The notes below the pieces were generated by a model that searched no databases, was not told the origin of the DNA, and worked only from the letters and a program-made list of their open reading frames with translations. Of a DNA stretch of 64,000 bases, positions 49,683 through 62,690 are shown one piece after another. This DNA comes from Silurus meridionalis (lineage: Eukaryota; Chordata; Actinopteri; Siluriformes; Siluridae). The stretch is taken from the NCBI RefSeq assembly GCF_014805685.1, contig NC_060909.1, forward strand, positions 5,581,292 to 5,645,291, given 5' to 3'. Both the position numbers and the translations under genes were made by a program. Every line of letters starts with the position of its first letter. Position 1 is the stretch's first letter.

Positions 49683-51266
49683 AATTCTAACTAATAAACC
49701 CACTAGAATTAACATTCACAATTGGCATAATGAGGTGTGGGGGTTTGGACTCTGGTACTTCATATTGACTGCTCTTGCCCTTAGCCCCACTTTGCATTTA
49801 ATACAGTACTCCAGGCCAAAGTGATTGTTCGCATTATTTGCACGTTGCACCGAGCTACATGTAATTAGTATTAAAATGAAGCATTTCACTGATGCTTAGT
49901 GGTTTATTATTATTATAAGCATTGCTTACAGATTACAGGACTTTGTGCACATGTGCATGCTTAAACACAAACACACACACACACACACACACACACGCAT
50001 GCACAAGCTCTGCCATGCCCCGTTCCCTCCCTCGCTAACTCGTCCAGAGATGTGTGTAGCGATTCAGACATTTTGAGATTACCTCAATTATCCGTCTCCG
50101 AGCCGGGTTTTCTCGTGTGCCACTTCGACTTGATGTCACCGGGCCGTGATAGAGGGACGGAAGGAGAGAAATTGGCGAAAGGAAGACAGGAAAGGAGTGG
50201 AGTGTCAGCTTCAGGCCAGGAGCAAGCAAGCAGGTGCGTTGAGGGAAGATTACTTGCAATAAACACGGCCCCATCCTCATAATTTATCATTAATCTGCCT
50301 GCCCACACTCCCAGGTTTCAGCTTATCCCGCATGCTGATATCCATGTCGTATTTCTTATCAGAGATTTGTTTATGCTTTTATCCTTGTCCTCAGTGTGTG
50401 CACTTACAGCGATGGCAAATGAGAGAGACGCCGCGGCGAAGTGGGGGCGAGAAAAAGAGAACCGAGATAAAGCAAGAAGTCTGTAAACACATCAGAAAGC
50501 TCATACATGATTATGGGCTTTATCTCCAAACTGGTATAATAATCTGTACAATTCCTATCAACGCTCACTAGCCTACACAGTAACGTCAAACTTGTTCTCA
50601 TTTGCAACACTGTAAACTTTAATATCTGCGCCTGTGCAGAAAGTCTATATGAACATCCTCATCTATAAGCCACAAAGTCTTCAATACACATTCCATGTTA
50701 AATAATAAGCACCCTGTGATGAGGAACATCATGAGACAGTTATTATTAAAGTCGGATTAACATTTTTTTTACATCCAAGGTCTACTAAAGTGGAACAGAT
50801 CAGCTCTTCCTGTAATCCCAAATAGTTACACATTAGCAATAAAATTTAAAAAACAAAAAAGATAAAATATTGAATAAAAAAAAGAATTCAAAAATAACAT
50901 TGAAATATTTTATTGTATTCATAGGTGAATAATTTTCATTAAGAATGCAACATCATAATAATAAAAATAATAAAAATAGTAATATTATTATCATTACGCC
51001 TATTCAAGCTTGAAATTGATTTGTTCTATTGCCAGATCATTTTACCTGTTTGAACGTTAAAAAAGAAATGTTTAAAAAACGTTTTAGTCTTATATTGTTT
51101 ATCACGCTTTATAATAAGAAGCAGAAGATAAACTCCCCCAACATCCCCTACATTCCTCTAGATATCAGGATCGTAATCTCAATAAAAAATTTAATATAAA
51201 TATATATAATTTATGAATCAAATAAAATATCCAAAACAAATTCAATTTTTTATTTGTTTTTTTTTT
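49683..51266. other. Unique sequence, no gene
   Basis: CA array at about 49970-49996. The part 50030-50580 is repeat-free and moderately GC-rich; 50640-51260 is AT-rich. No exon recognised. Confidence 0.3.
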
Positions 51267-51268
51267 TA

Positions 51269-52016
51269 CAACCCGAATTCCAGAAATGTTTTAAAATTTG
51301 TATAAAATGAAAACTATAAGACTTTCAAATCACATGAGTCAATGTTTTGTCTACAATAGAACATGGAGAACATAACACATGTTTAAACTGAGAAATTTTA
51401 CCCTTTTATTCAGAAAATTAGCTCATATCAAATCTCTTACAGGTCTCAAAAAAGTTGGCACCGAGGCATGTTGACCACCATGTAGCATCTCGTCCTCTTT
51501 CCAAAACAGTGTCTTTTGGAGTTTTGCGGTTGGAATTTGGTCCCATTCTTGCCTGATATAGGTTTCCAGCTGCTGAACAGATCGTGATCGTCTTCGTCGT
51601 ATTGTTTATTTCATGATGTTCTCTATAGGTGAAATATCACCCGCACTCTTCTAATAAGAAGCTATGCTGTTGTAATAGCTGCAGTGTGTGGGTCTGCATT
51701 GTCCTGCTGAAGTACACAAGGCTTTCCCTAAAATACTGTAGTCGTCAAGATTTCTCCAGTCCCTCTGATTCTTTTGATGATGTTATGTACTGTAGATGAT
51801 GAGATTTGCAAAGCCTTTGCAATTTAATGTTGAGGAACGTTGTTTTTACAGTATTCCACAATCTGTTTACAAACTCATTCACAGATTGGAGAGCCTGCAT
51901 CCATCTTTACTTCTGAGAGATTTGCCTCTCTAAGGCATCCCTTTTATAGCTAATCATGTCACAGACCTAACGCCAATTAACTTGATTAGTTGCTAAATCT
52001 TCTTCCAGCTGGGTTG
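51269..52016 (-). mobile_element. Internally deleted Tc1/mariner-like element
   Basis: Short inverted ends CAACCC/GGGTTG are flanked by TA on both sides (51267-51268 and 52017-52018). On the minus strand, 51770-51890 reads like the N-terminal helix-turn-helix part of a Tc1-like transposase (about LRNVVSTVHNIIKR-type wording in degraded form). 51500-51720 reads like the C-terminal part after the second catalytic aspartate (a TDPHTA segment survives). The middle of the gene is gone and several stops are present, so it is non-autonomous. Family resemblance is from memory of a common fish element with ends reading ACAACCCCAATTCCA. Confidence 0.7.
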
Positions 52017-52095
52017 TACATACACTAGTAGTTACTAGTTGTTGTATTACACTAGTGTAATATATCAGTCATACGGTCATATAAGTGTGCTCTAT

Positions 52096-52241
52096 GTTAC
52101 ATTTACACTATAACTTATAACCGAGCAGTTGAGGGGTAAATGATCTTGCTCAAGGGCCAAACAGTAGCAACTTGGTGGTGCAGGGATTTAAAGTCATGAC
52201 CTGATCAGAAGTCCAACATCTCAACCACTGATCTACCACAC
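52096..52241 (-). mobile_element. tRNA-derived fish SINE
   Basis: On the minus strand the head at 52239 reads GTGGTAGATCAGTGGTTGAG, carrying an A-box-like TAGATCAGTGG. A degenerate B box (TGACTTTAAATCCC, about 52198-52185) and a body with CCCTTGAGCAAGATC follow. It is a pol III SINE relic and not a functional tRNA gene: the tRNA fold is not kept and the B box has lost its GGTTCGA core. Confidence 0.75.
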
Positions 52242-52306
52242 TCCAAATTTTTTAATGTTAGTTTGCACAATAGTTACATTTGCATTTATAATGGATCCTA
52301 AACTAC

Positions 52307-52308
<2 letters not shown>

Positions 52309-52393
<85 letters not shown>
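52309..52393. repeat. (TATC)n tetranucleotide array
   Basis: About 21 TATC units, the reverse complement of the GATA arrays at 29.5 and 33.05 kb. Confidence 0.98.
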
Positions 52394-52684
52394 GTGAATT
52401 CCAATTAACAGACATGGTCATACTCTCAGATTTATGTAACAAAAGAAGTTTACAATGAAATCAGATGAAATTATGACATTTAAATCTAAACACCTTTTTG
52501 TAACATTTACATTTTACCGAATTTATATTTTCTTTTAACTAGCACGTCTGCAATTAATATATCCACAGACTATCCTCAGATCATGCGGTAACGATGTTTC
52601 TGCCTTCCTAATTCTTAAAACTGCTGTGCAATTAAGTACCACGATGTATTTTAAATTGCATTTAATTTTGGTATAACATACACA
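52394..52684. other. AT-rich sequence, no gene
   Basis: Nothing recognised. Confidence 0.3.
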
Positions 52685-53126
52685 ATATAGGCAAAAATCT
52701 GACTTTCCCATTCTTTTTTTTCCCCTTCACTTGAACTAAAAGACCCAAACATGTTCCAGCATGACAATGCTCCTGTGCACAAAACCAGCTCCATGAAGAT
52801 ATGCTTAACATGGGTTGGAGTGGAAGATCTTGAGTGGCCTGCTATAAAGCTCTGATTTCAACCCTACTGAACACCTTTGGCATGAATTAAAACGCTGACT
52901 GCAGTAAACCCCAGGCTTCCCCAAACCCCACCTACATCAGTACCTGACTTTACTAACAGTCTTGTTGCTGAATGAGCACAAATCTCCACAAGCACAATCC
53001 AAAATCTAGTGAAACATCTTCCAAAAAGATTAGGGTTATTTTAAGAGCAAATGGTGACTAAATGTGGACTGGGATGATCAAATATGAATCTTATGGTCAG
53101 GTGTCTACAAACTTTTATTTAATCTT
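52685..53126 (+). mobile_element. Internally deleted Tc1-like element
   Basis: Same family and same kind of deletion as 32425-32925: ACTTGAACTAAAAGACCCAA then CAGCATGACAATGCTCC (HDNAP) and a degraded catalytic C-terminus, ending in GGTCAGGTGTCTACAAAC (53098-53115), a diverged right terminus. The left terminus is very diverged. No open frame remains. Confidence 0.72.
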
Positions 53127-53833
53127 GAAGATGTGGTGTCAGTATCAAACAAAGGTATCTTAAGATACTGTATATGAATAATAATGATATTGCATGAAAA
53201 TGATAATTCGGGGCATTGCAGATTTAATAGGGTCTGTTTGTTTTTTCCATTATATTTAGCTAGTAATAGCATCTTGATGAGAAGCCAGTGTTGACAAGCC
53301 AGTTGATATATCCAGAATTCCAGAAGGAAGACACGTTAACCCATTTTAAAATCGCATTATGGCTTTCGAAAGCAGCAAGTGTGGCGCTGAGATTATGGAA
53401 GTTCCAGCTGATGTTTACAAACCAGCACAGCCATGTTCAAAACATTACACGCTCTGGTCTACTTCTGCTAATTAAAGAGAACTATCACTTTTTGAAAGAG
53501 CATTTTTAATGCATTTTTGTATTTTAGAAATAAATAAAATGGATATGGCTTTTTTTTTTCCTTTATAAATTAGAATTGGTAATTCGCTGTCCTTGTTTAT
53601 TTGCTGCAATTTACAAATGAAAAAAAAATTGTGCGGGAGTTATTGATTCATGACCGTAATTGTTTAATTATTAATCAGTTTAGTGTTATATTAGCATTTG
53701 TAATATTGCAGATGAGCACGCAAGGGGTTGAGAGGCAATAATGCAGGTTGTGGTTAGCTGCTCTGTGACATCTGAGATCACCGCTGTACCTATGCCTTTT
53801 GCACTCATACCCTCTTTCTCATATGCACAAACA

Positions 53834-53835
<2 letters not shown>
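53127..53835. other. Unique sequence, no gene
   Basis: Frame 53288-53509 is unrecognised. Nothing else seen. Confidence 0.3.
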
Positions 53836-53889
<54 letters not shown>

Positions 53890-53897
53890 CTCTCTCT
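53836..53897. repeat. (CA)n with short (CT)n
   Basis: About 25 CA units followed by six CT units. Confidence 0.95.
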
Positions 53898-54284
53898 TCC
53901 TCTCTATCTATATCTCTACAGTAATTTATTACCACTTTCACACCATTCAGTCAATACAGTAATGGGAAAGCACCGAGGTTGGTTCGATACTAAGATTCTG
54001 ATCATCTGGCCCAAATTCATACACTGCTGCTTCAGGGTTTAAACTTTATGCATCAAAATCAAACTAAAGAACCATGTTTAAGATTCATCACCTGCAACTC
54101 ATTTTGAAGATCTTTCTCTGTTTCTCATTGCATATTGTCACAGTAAAAATTTTTTAAGAATTTTAAAGAGAATCGTAAAAAAAGCTAGTAGACAACAAAT
54201 GTGTATCCAAAAGGTATTTTCAGTAATTGTCTTAAAAAAAAAAAGAATGTAACCAACGCGATAAACGGGGTAAACTGTGTGTGC

Positions 54285-54367
54285 ATATATATATGACCAC
54301 TCGACTTACGACATTTCGGAGATACAATGGTCACCTCAGACGAAAATAAAATTAATTTTATATTTTA
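54285..54367. other. Possible end of a DNA transposon
   Basis: The segment CGACTTACGACATTTCGG near 54301-54318 resembles the subterminal sequence of fish elements with CAGGTAGTCC-type ends (compare 1770-2147), but a clear terminal repeat partner was not found. Confidence 0.25.
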
Positions 54368-54665
54368 TATATATTCCTATTATAATTTTTGTCAAAAGAA
54401 TTTTTGCTTAATCAACCCAGTTTATGTGAAAAGACTCTGTTACTCTAACACAACAATCTATAAATAGAATGATATTAATGAGTCAAATAATGATCTATTA
54501 CAATTACTATGAGCCTAAAACCTTCTTTCAACTAAAAAAATCACACAAATAAGACCATGGGTGTTGTGGCAAGTTGGAGTCAGGAGTTTCTTCCATCATT
54601 TATTACTCTCCTAATGTTCTGCCTGCTGTTCAACTGTACTTTTGAACTGTTTTTGAACCAAAATA
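54368..54665 (+). repeat. Dispersed repeat, copy A
   Basis: Aligns with 61841-62070 over about 200 bp. Shared segments include TTGCTTAATCAAC, CAGTTTATGTGA, AATCTAT(A)AATAGAATGA, CTTCTTTCAACT-like, GGCAAGTT and TCCATCATTTATT, in the same order and orientation. Copy A carries about 60 bp more in the middle. I know no family name for it. Confidence 0.65.
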
Positions 54666-56511
54666 TTTGATTTTGAAGTTAAAGTAAAATAGTAAAAATA
54701 TTTTAGTAAAATACATATAATAATTTACGTAGTTACTGTTTGATATTATTACCATTTGTGAACATCAACAGTTTATAATAAACTCCTGTTTGGTTAAAAC
54801 ATATATAAGGTAATATTTAATAATATATTATACAGATAAAATGTAATAAATTAAATGAATGCAATACACAGTCGCCACAGTGACACTGCTCTAACATTAG
54901 TTTTTTTTTTTTTTTTTATACTCCTGCCATTGTTGTGCATGTTTTTAAGTTTAATAATAATAAAAAATGCACTGAAAGTGTGAGGCGGAGACTAAACAAA
55001 TGTGTTGTCCGCCACGTAATACGTTCCTGAGGGGAACTCAGATTGTAACTGTGTTCCGCACATACAAAGGACTGCTTTTGGTAAACGTGTGCACCGAACT
55101 GAAAGACCTGCACCGAAATATTTAATGTGTACCGTTTTATATATACAGTATATAGATTTTTATTTATTTTTTGCAGTACTTCTCATTAACAGTGGTCAGG
55201 GTGGTGGTGTATTCAGATTTTGACCTTGTGAACTTCTGTAAAGCACTCAGAATAAGTTTTTCTGGTAAATGCTGTGCAGGTGGAATTGACAGTAAATTGT
55301 TTCAAGGTTACTTGACATTTTTTGTCTTAGGTCTTGTTCTATTGCCAAGAAAAACAAATAAAAAAATTAATAAATAATAGTAAAAATAATTCAATCCTTC
55401 ATGTGTGCGGAATCTTAAACGTTGCGGTTCCTGTGTACCCGATTGCAGTCTGCCTTCATGAGACGTCTTCGGTTACTGTGTCCTGATATAAGGGGACACC
55501 TACTGGCCCGAGCACAAAAACCCTCTCACATGCAACCCCGCAATTTTCCTTCTCTGTCCTCCATAAGCCCACTTGCCTAGCAAAATCCGTGTATCGTTTT
55601 GTCTCTAATCACACCCACATCATTCAGCTGCTTACTCTCTCGCTCTTTCCTTCTCTCCGTCTTTCTCTCTGACAGAAAGAGCCCGACGAAGTTTTCCTTG
55701 TCCCACTTTTTCCCCTGTTTAACACCCTCTCCTTCTCGCTCTTTCCTTCTAGCACGACTCTCCTGCCTTTCCTTCAATCTGTGTGAAGGACAGGATTGAT
55801 TAGCATGCTGCACATTCATTTGCATACTTTTGCACACAGATCACTGTGAATGAAAGGCAGTGGGTTTATTCCCCCACCTATTTCATACCTTCCAAAGGTG
55901 GGGGGAGGATAAGGGGAGATGGCAGAGTGATGATGGTGCCAGTGGTGGAGGGGATGCTGGAACGAGAGAGAAGGGGATGAGGAGGGAATGGGGGGGTTTC
56001 ATCTTTTCAAGGAACACCCCCAGAATTAATGTTCCACACCTGTGCACAGTGCTGCGGTCTTTATCAAGCATCACAGGTGCGCCACATTAATTGTGGAAGA
56101 GACCATTTTAGTTGTCACAGGGGTGTCCCACTTGGCAGTCATGAAGTCTAACACGCTTAAAGTGGTTTAGCAAGCGTTCAGGTTTTTTTTTTTTTTTTTT
56201 CACTGAACGATCATTTTTCTTTTGTCTTTTCTCATAGGATCTGCACATAGCACAAAATGCATAATATATAAATAGCCTCCCTGTTTCAAAGTAGTGATTA
56301 GAGTAATGCTTGTTTGGCACATTTCGGTAATCTTGCATGTGTGTGTGTGTGTGTTTGTGTGTTTGTGTGTGTGTGTGTGCGCGCATACATGTGTTGTCGT
56401 TAGATTTAAGTAGCTTCATGTTGTGTGTATATGTGTGTGTGTATGTACATGTCTAGTCATCATTAGATTTGAGTAGCTCCGAAGTGTTGCTCTTCTCCAA
56501 CAACTGGCTCA

Positions 56512-56514
<3 letters not shown>
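54666..56514. other. Unique sequence with homopolymers
   Basis: T runs at 54901-54917 and 56182-56200, pyrimidine-rich 55630-55770, GT-rich 56337-56380 and 56420-56445. No gene recognised. Confidence 0.3.
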
Positions 56515-56558
<44 letters not shown>

Positions 56559-56565
56559 TGTGTAA
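56515..56565. repeat. (GT)n microsatellite
   Basis: About 25 GT units with one GG interruption near 56553. Confidence 0.94.
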
Positions 56566-56859
56566 AGGGAAATAAAGAAGACAGGACTGCACACCTGCAA
56601 GCCGAAAGGCCAAACGCAGCAGCTGGCCTCCCTGTGAGAGTCAAACCTCCACTGGACACATGGCACCTGCTCTCCATCTTTCTGTGCTTAACTTCAGATT
56701 ACATACATTTACAGTGTGTTTCTGTAAAAAAAAAAACAATCCTCAGAGAAGTCAAAAAAAGCTTACGGCCACTGAGCATTGAGTCAAGATTCCCTAAAGA
56801 TTTGAGTCCTTTTGTACCTCCAGATATCAAATAATGTGCAAGAAAGGGTCAGCGGAGCA

Positions 56860-57160
56860 TCTCTGCTCATTCACTCGTGCTTTATTCCCAGTCCTTGTGC
56901 ATGATTACATTCCAAATGGTTAAAGGTAAGACATGTTAAAAAAAAAAGCACTGAGAGTGGATATTTATTTGGATTCTGCCAGTCAAAACGGGAAATGCCC
57001 CGGGATATGGTTTGAAATAAACACCACGGCACATCCGAACAAGGCGATTATTCCTCGGCCCTCCTCCATCAACGGCCATTTTGATCTCTGCAATTGACCT
57101 TCTGCGGCATCATTTACAATGACTCATATCATAGCCATGAAGTGTTAAAGCTACAGCATC
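56860..57160. promoter_or_regulatory. Candidate conserved non-coding block
   Basis: Repeat-free sequence of even composition between two microsatellites. No coding signal. Inferred only. Confidence 0.22.
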
Positions 57161-57164
57161 CCCA

Positions 57165-57166
<2 letters not shown>

Positions 57167-57213
<47 letters not shown>
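57167..57213. repeat. (CA)n microsatellite
   Basis: About 23 CA units. Confidence 0.95.
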
Positions 57214-57215
<2 letters not shown>

Positions 57216-57547
57216 TAATAGCTTTAACTACACTAAATTGTCCTCTTGATTTGTATGACTATGGGGACCCACAGTCTCCTCAACTCACCCTTTGACAAAG
57301 GAGGTCATTGCTGAGCAGGAAGAAAATGAGGCCCACTAGATATTGTTTGATTGGATTTGCCTTTGCAAGGTTTTGGAATCGTTGCAGAAATTCATTTGAA
57401 GTGTAGCAGAAAATGAAACTCGCCCATTTAATTATTTTCTTTGCCCTTTTTTCTGCGAGTGGCTTTCAAATCAGTCAAAATATTAACCCTCCTCCCCCCT
57501 TCTTTATCATTCCCATACACCCACATATAGCCCAACCACATGCATGC

Positions 57548-57549
57548 AT

Positions 57550-57583
<34 letters not shown>

Positions 57584-57590
57584 ACGCACA
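57548..57590. repeat. (CA)n microsatellite
   Basis: About 15 CA units with degenerate flanks; CT-rich sequence follows at 57715-57780. Confidence 0.92.
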
Positions 57591-58433
57591 CTATCCTTAA
57601 AACACATTTTTTTAATAGGCCAATATACCCCCTGCCGTCAAAAGGGAATAAAACATTTATTAATCACCCTTTCTCTTCAAACTTTCTCCAAAGCTCCATA
57701 TACTCTCTATATATTCCTTTTCCCACTTTCTCCATCGTTCTTTCCTTCTTTCTTTCTCTCTTTCAATCTCCTCCTCTTTCCTTGCTGTGAAAGGGACGTG
57801 GCCTTTCGGTGCCAAAGCAAAAGCACCCATTCCAACGTTTCAATAAATTGAGAGAGGAAAGCATTAAAGTTAATCAGACCAGCCACATTGTGGTTAAGAC
57901 ACGTTGGCTGGATTATGGATTACTATTAGCTGGGTGAAAAAACGATTCTTTCATTTAAATTCCAGTTTCCTCTGCGTGCTCAAATTAAAAAAAAAAAAAA
58001 AAAGGAACTAATACTTCTTGGAAGTAGTTCTTTATTCTTCATGCAAGCACTTCTTTCCTCTTTAATTTAGGATCGAGAATGCACACAGAAAGAACACAGG
58101 ATGAACACAAGGCCGTAAGAGGGGCACAGTTCTATAGCTGGCAAGTGGAAAAGGATTTAACAAGGGCATCCTAATATTTCAACTATGCCATTATACCTTC
58201 CTTAGTTATGAAAAATCACAGATATTTAAACCCCCTGCATCAAAACTTTAACCTGCACAGTTTGAAGGATAAGCTGGCTAAACACTCTAAGTGGGGAAAA
58301 TAAGTATTTAACATTGTTTAGATTAAACGCAGTTCCAATGATGTAATTCACATAATATTTGGTATTCTGGAATTCTTGGTATTAACTCTTAAATAATTTC
58401 AATCTAAAAAAAATCCACAAAGATATATATATA
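57591..58433. other. AT-rich sequence, no gene
   Basis: A homopolymer A run lies at about 57987-58003. Otherwise nothing recognised before the Tc1 element. Confidence 0.3.
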
Positions 58434-58650
58434 CACAGTTGAAACCAGATATTTACATACACTTTAGAAAAAAAACACAAAAACCTTTTTTTCTTTACTG
58501 TCATACATTAAATCAGAGTAAACTTTTTCTGTTTTAAATCAATAAATACTAACATATTTTTTGCATTTTATTAAATGTCAGAATCGAGAGAGGGAGAATT
58601 TGTATGTATTTTTATTATCACTTTTATCAAAGTCAGAAGTATACATACAC
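58434..58650. repeat. Left inverted-repeat arm of the SB-type Tc1
   Basis: Pairs with 59836-60014 in inverse orientation. It has 31 bp more than the right arm (58467-58497, A-rich then T-rich), bounded by TTTA on both sides. Confidence 0.9.
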
Positions 58651-58807
58651 TAAGATTATCGTGCCTTTAAACTAAACTCTAGATGATTCCATTCTGAGAT
58701 TAACAAGCCTCTGATAGGTTAATTGATTCTATTTGAGTTAATTGGTGGCACACCTGTGGATGCATATAAAGGCACACCTCAAACACAGAGCCTCTTTCTT
58801 TGACATC

Positions 58808-59830
<1,023 letters not shown>

Positions 59831-59835
59831 GGAAG

Positions 59836-60014
59836 TGTATGTATACTTCTGACTTTGATGAAAGTGATAATAAAAATACATACAAATTCTCCCTCGCTCG
59901 ATTCTGACATTTAACAAATGCAAAAAACATGTTAATATTTACTGATTTAAAACAGAAAAAGTTTACTCTGATTTAATGTATGACAGTAAAGTGTATGTAA
60001 ATATCTGGGTTCAA
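59836..60014. repeat. Right inverted-repeat arm of the SB-type Tc1
   Basis: Reverse complement of the left arm apart from scattered substitutions and lack of the 31-bp segment. Begins six bases after the transposase stop codon. Confidence 0.9.
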
Positions 60015-60760
60015 AATCATTGGGTTTATGTACTAATGTAAATATACTAAACATGTTTTTAAAGCATTTCAGCTAACTTAAGAACAATTGAACAATATCT
60101 TAAAAGGCAATTCTGGCTAGTTACATTTCCTCTGAGGTTGTGTGTTAACCGTAGACAGTCAGACATGTTTGATAACGCAATAATGCTAATTCTACAGATT
60201 TGGATTCAGATCATTACTTTATTAATAATCCTGACCGACTGACAATAATCTTGTCTGAATGACTTTTACTGACAGCCCCAAAGCCTAAGACAATAAATAA
60301 CATCTATGTTTACTCTGTGGTACCTACAGAAGCACAGAGTACCTAAAAATATCAATATAAAAATATAAAGTAGAACCCAAAGAGCTGTCAGAGACACGGT
60401 CTACTATACCGAGCCGTCATTTTCCAGAGCCTGCCATGTCATGACGCACTTAAGAATGAAAGAATAATTGTTGTGACTGTTGACCGATTTAGTGACTGTT
60501 ACTGTGGGCAGCAAAAATATAAATAGCAAGCGAAGTCGTGTGTATAAAAAAATTGCATAAAACTATATACAGAGTGCATTTGTGTCTATACGTACATTCT
60601 CATGGCCAAATGAGTCTAAACATGACCAGATTATAAGGGTTTTGATAGCAATTACAGTTTATGGTTTTACGCGTTAGCTCCAAAAAGCTGAAAAAAAAAA
60701 AACATGGAATACAATTCATACGTGAAATTTTTCATAACTCATTTTGGAAGTGATCCTCTC

Positions 60761-60764
<4 letters not shown>
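60015..60764. other. AT-rich sequence, no gene
   Basis: Nothing recognised. Confidence 0.3.

Positions 60765-60839
<75 letters not shown>
60765..60839. repeat. (GT)n microsatellite
   Basis: About 37 uninterrupted GT units. Confidence 0.97.
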
Positions 60840-60841
<2 letters not shown>

Positions 60842-61315
60842 CTGCTCCTGTCAGCGTTTGATGGTATAAGTCAGCCTTGACTAGGCACTGGCTTCAGTAT
60901 ATCACCCGGAGCAGGCAGTTCACTGCAGATGCTACTAAACTGTTTTATCTCCAACAAACCTGTCACCATTAAGGCATAAGTCTGTCACAAATTTCTCACA
61001 GGACACACTTATTTAAATGGTTAAACAATCAGTAATACCATTAAACCAACTGTACATCCATGTGTCTGCTTTTGAAGACAAAAATAGTGCTTTTTTATAG
61101 ATCACTGAATGCATTTGTAAGGACGAAAAAATTTAACCCATACACTATGTGCTTTACCATCACCAGATCTCAAACCAACTGAACATTATGGTATTATTAC
61201 ATAATAGCATTAGTATTAGCCTTTTTGCTACAATTATGTTCATACCTCTGTTGAGTTTATAATCAGCACCACTGCTTTGGAAATTTAACACTTCATTAAC
61301 ACACTTTGATTCTTC
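60840..61315. other. Unique sequence, no gene
   Basis: Nothing recognised with confidence. The first 80 bp might be a SINE scrap, but it is too diverged to call. Confidence 0.25.
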
Positions 61316-61499
61316 CAGTGGTGGATGAAGTACACAAACCATGTACTTGAGTTCAAGGAGTGATAGACTCCAGTAGAAGTTAAAGTGCCCCCTTTAATCT
61401 TTCACTTGAGTAAAAGTACAAAAGTATTTGCTTTCAAATGTACTTAAATATCCAAAGTGCTACCTATATGATTTATGTTATGTTAAGTTATGATTGAAC

Positions 61500-61828
61500 T
61501 GTTTTTGCACTGCATTGTGTTTGTTTACATATAATCTCGGTTATAGTCTTTATAGTCCTCTTTGCACAGTACTGTGCAGTGGTTTACTGGTCGGTGCTAT
61601 CTTGTGTCATGTGTATTGTCCCACACTGTCTTCTGTCTGTCTGTACTGAATTTTGTCTGCACTGTTTGCACTCGGTTGCACTCGATGCACTCTATATAGC
61701 TTTATGTTGTATGTTGTTTAGTGTAGCACCAGGGTTCTGCAGGAACGTTGTCTCATTTTGACCGTGTACCGTGTACCACTGTGTATAGTAGAAATGACAA
61801 TAAAAGATTCTTGACTTGACTTGACTAT
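61500..61828 (+). mobile_element. 3' end of a non-LTR retrotransposon
   Basis: A GT- and TGCACT-rich 3' UTR-like stretch ends in a polyadenylation-type AATAAAAG at 61799-61806 and a TTGAC repeat tail (about 61809-61827). Short variable-length 5-bp tails are typical of L2/CR1-like LINEs. No coding part is kept. The 61579-61761 frame is not LINE protein. Confidence 0.5.
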
Positions 61829-61840
61829 TATGGCTATAAT

Positions 61841-62070
61841 GTTCCTATTATCATTTTTGTCACAAGCAACTTTGCTTAATCAACTCAGTTTATGTGAGAA
61901 GACTTTAATGTTACTATTAGCACAAAAATCTATTAATAGAATGAAAAATAAAAAAACCTTCATTTCAACTGCTTAAAAAAATTGATTTTGGCAAGTTCGA
62001 GACGCAAGGAGTTGCGTCCATCATTTATTCATCTAAATATTTTCTGCTTGCTGTTGAACTGATGCTGAAC
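61841..62070 (+). repeat. Dispersed repeat, copy B
   Basis: Partner of 54368-54665, inside the hAT-like element. It lacks about 60 bp present in copy A between the AGAATGA and TTCAACT segments. Confidence 0.65.
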
Positions 62071-62444
62071 TGGATGTTGGTGGTAAGTAGACAACACCAA
62101 GCTGCAATTAAAACTAGTTTAAAACAAAGCGAATGCTCGACCCTGATTGGTGGCTTTCTGCGTGCTTTAGCAGTTAAGTTTTTAGCCGCTCATATAAAGG
62201 AACGACTGATTTCGCAAAAATGTAGAGTAAAAGGTAAAAGATTTGTCTTTGAAATGTAGTAAAATTAAAATAAAAGTTTTTCCAAATGCAAATACTTCAG
62301 TAAAGTTTAGATACGCAAAAAAACTGACTTTAGTACAGTAATGAATTACATTTACTTCCTTACTGTCAGCCGCCGGTTTCTTTCATGAATTTGTCACTTG
62401 TCTTCATTGTAAAACAATCATTTAATGGTAGATATTTATCTGAA

Positions 62445-62690
62445 GTTAACAGAGTCTTGTATTCAATCCTGAGTTCAAGTAAAAAGTTTCTTTGCAGGTT
62501 ATTTCCATGTTTGAGAAGGTTTTCTCTTGGTTTTTACCCCAAAAACATTGCTAGATGTATAGGTGAGAATGAGTATGTGAATGTGTGTGTGTGTGTATGG
62601 TGTAATAGACTGGTGTCCCATGCAGGTTTTAGATATCCTCCACAACCCTGGCTATAAGAAAAAAAATAGTTACTAAAGATGAGTGCATAA
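62445..62690 (+). mobile_element. Degraded fish SINE
   Basis: Segment order follows the SINE family also seen at 20590-20830: 'TCAATCCTGAGTTCAAG', 'CAAAAACATTGCTAGATG', 'GGTGAGAATGAGTATGTGAA', 'GACTGGTGTCCCATGCAGG', 'CCTGGCTATAAG'. The GT tract near 62584-62597 belongs to its variable part. Confidence 0.6.

Larger units (their letters stand above)
61316..62367. mobile_element. hAT-like non-autonomous element with nested insertions
   Basis: The left end starts CAGTGGTGGATGAAGTAC and continues with 'TCACTTGAGTAAAAGTAC', typical of fish hAT-type elements whose ends read CAGTGGTGGAAGAAGTACT. The right end (about 62250-62367) has the mirror logic, 'AATACTTCAGTAAAG' and 'TTTAGTACAGTAATGAA', closing at TTACTTCCTTACTG. 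No transposase lies between them; the middle holds a LINE tail (61500-61828) and a dispersed repeat (61841-62070). No clear 8-bp target duplication was seen, so the outer limits are approximate. Confidence 0.6.

Noticed and set aside
52096..52241. Possible tRNA gene on the minus strand
   Set aside because: A-box and B-box remnants are present, but the cloverleaf is not kept and the sequence continues into a SINE body.
60840..60930. Possible SINE fragment after the GT array
   Set aside because: Similarity to the SINE body is too weak and lacks the order of segments seen at 20.6 and 62.5 kb.
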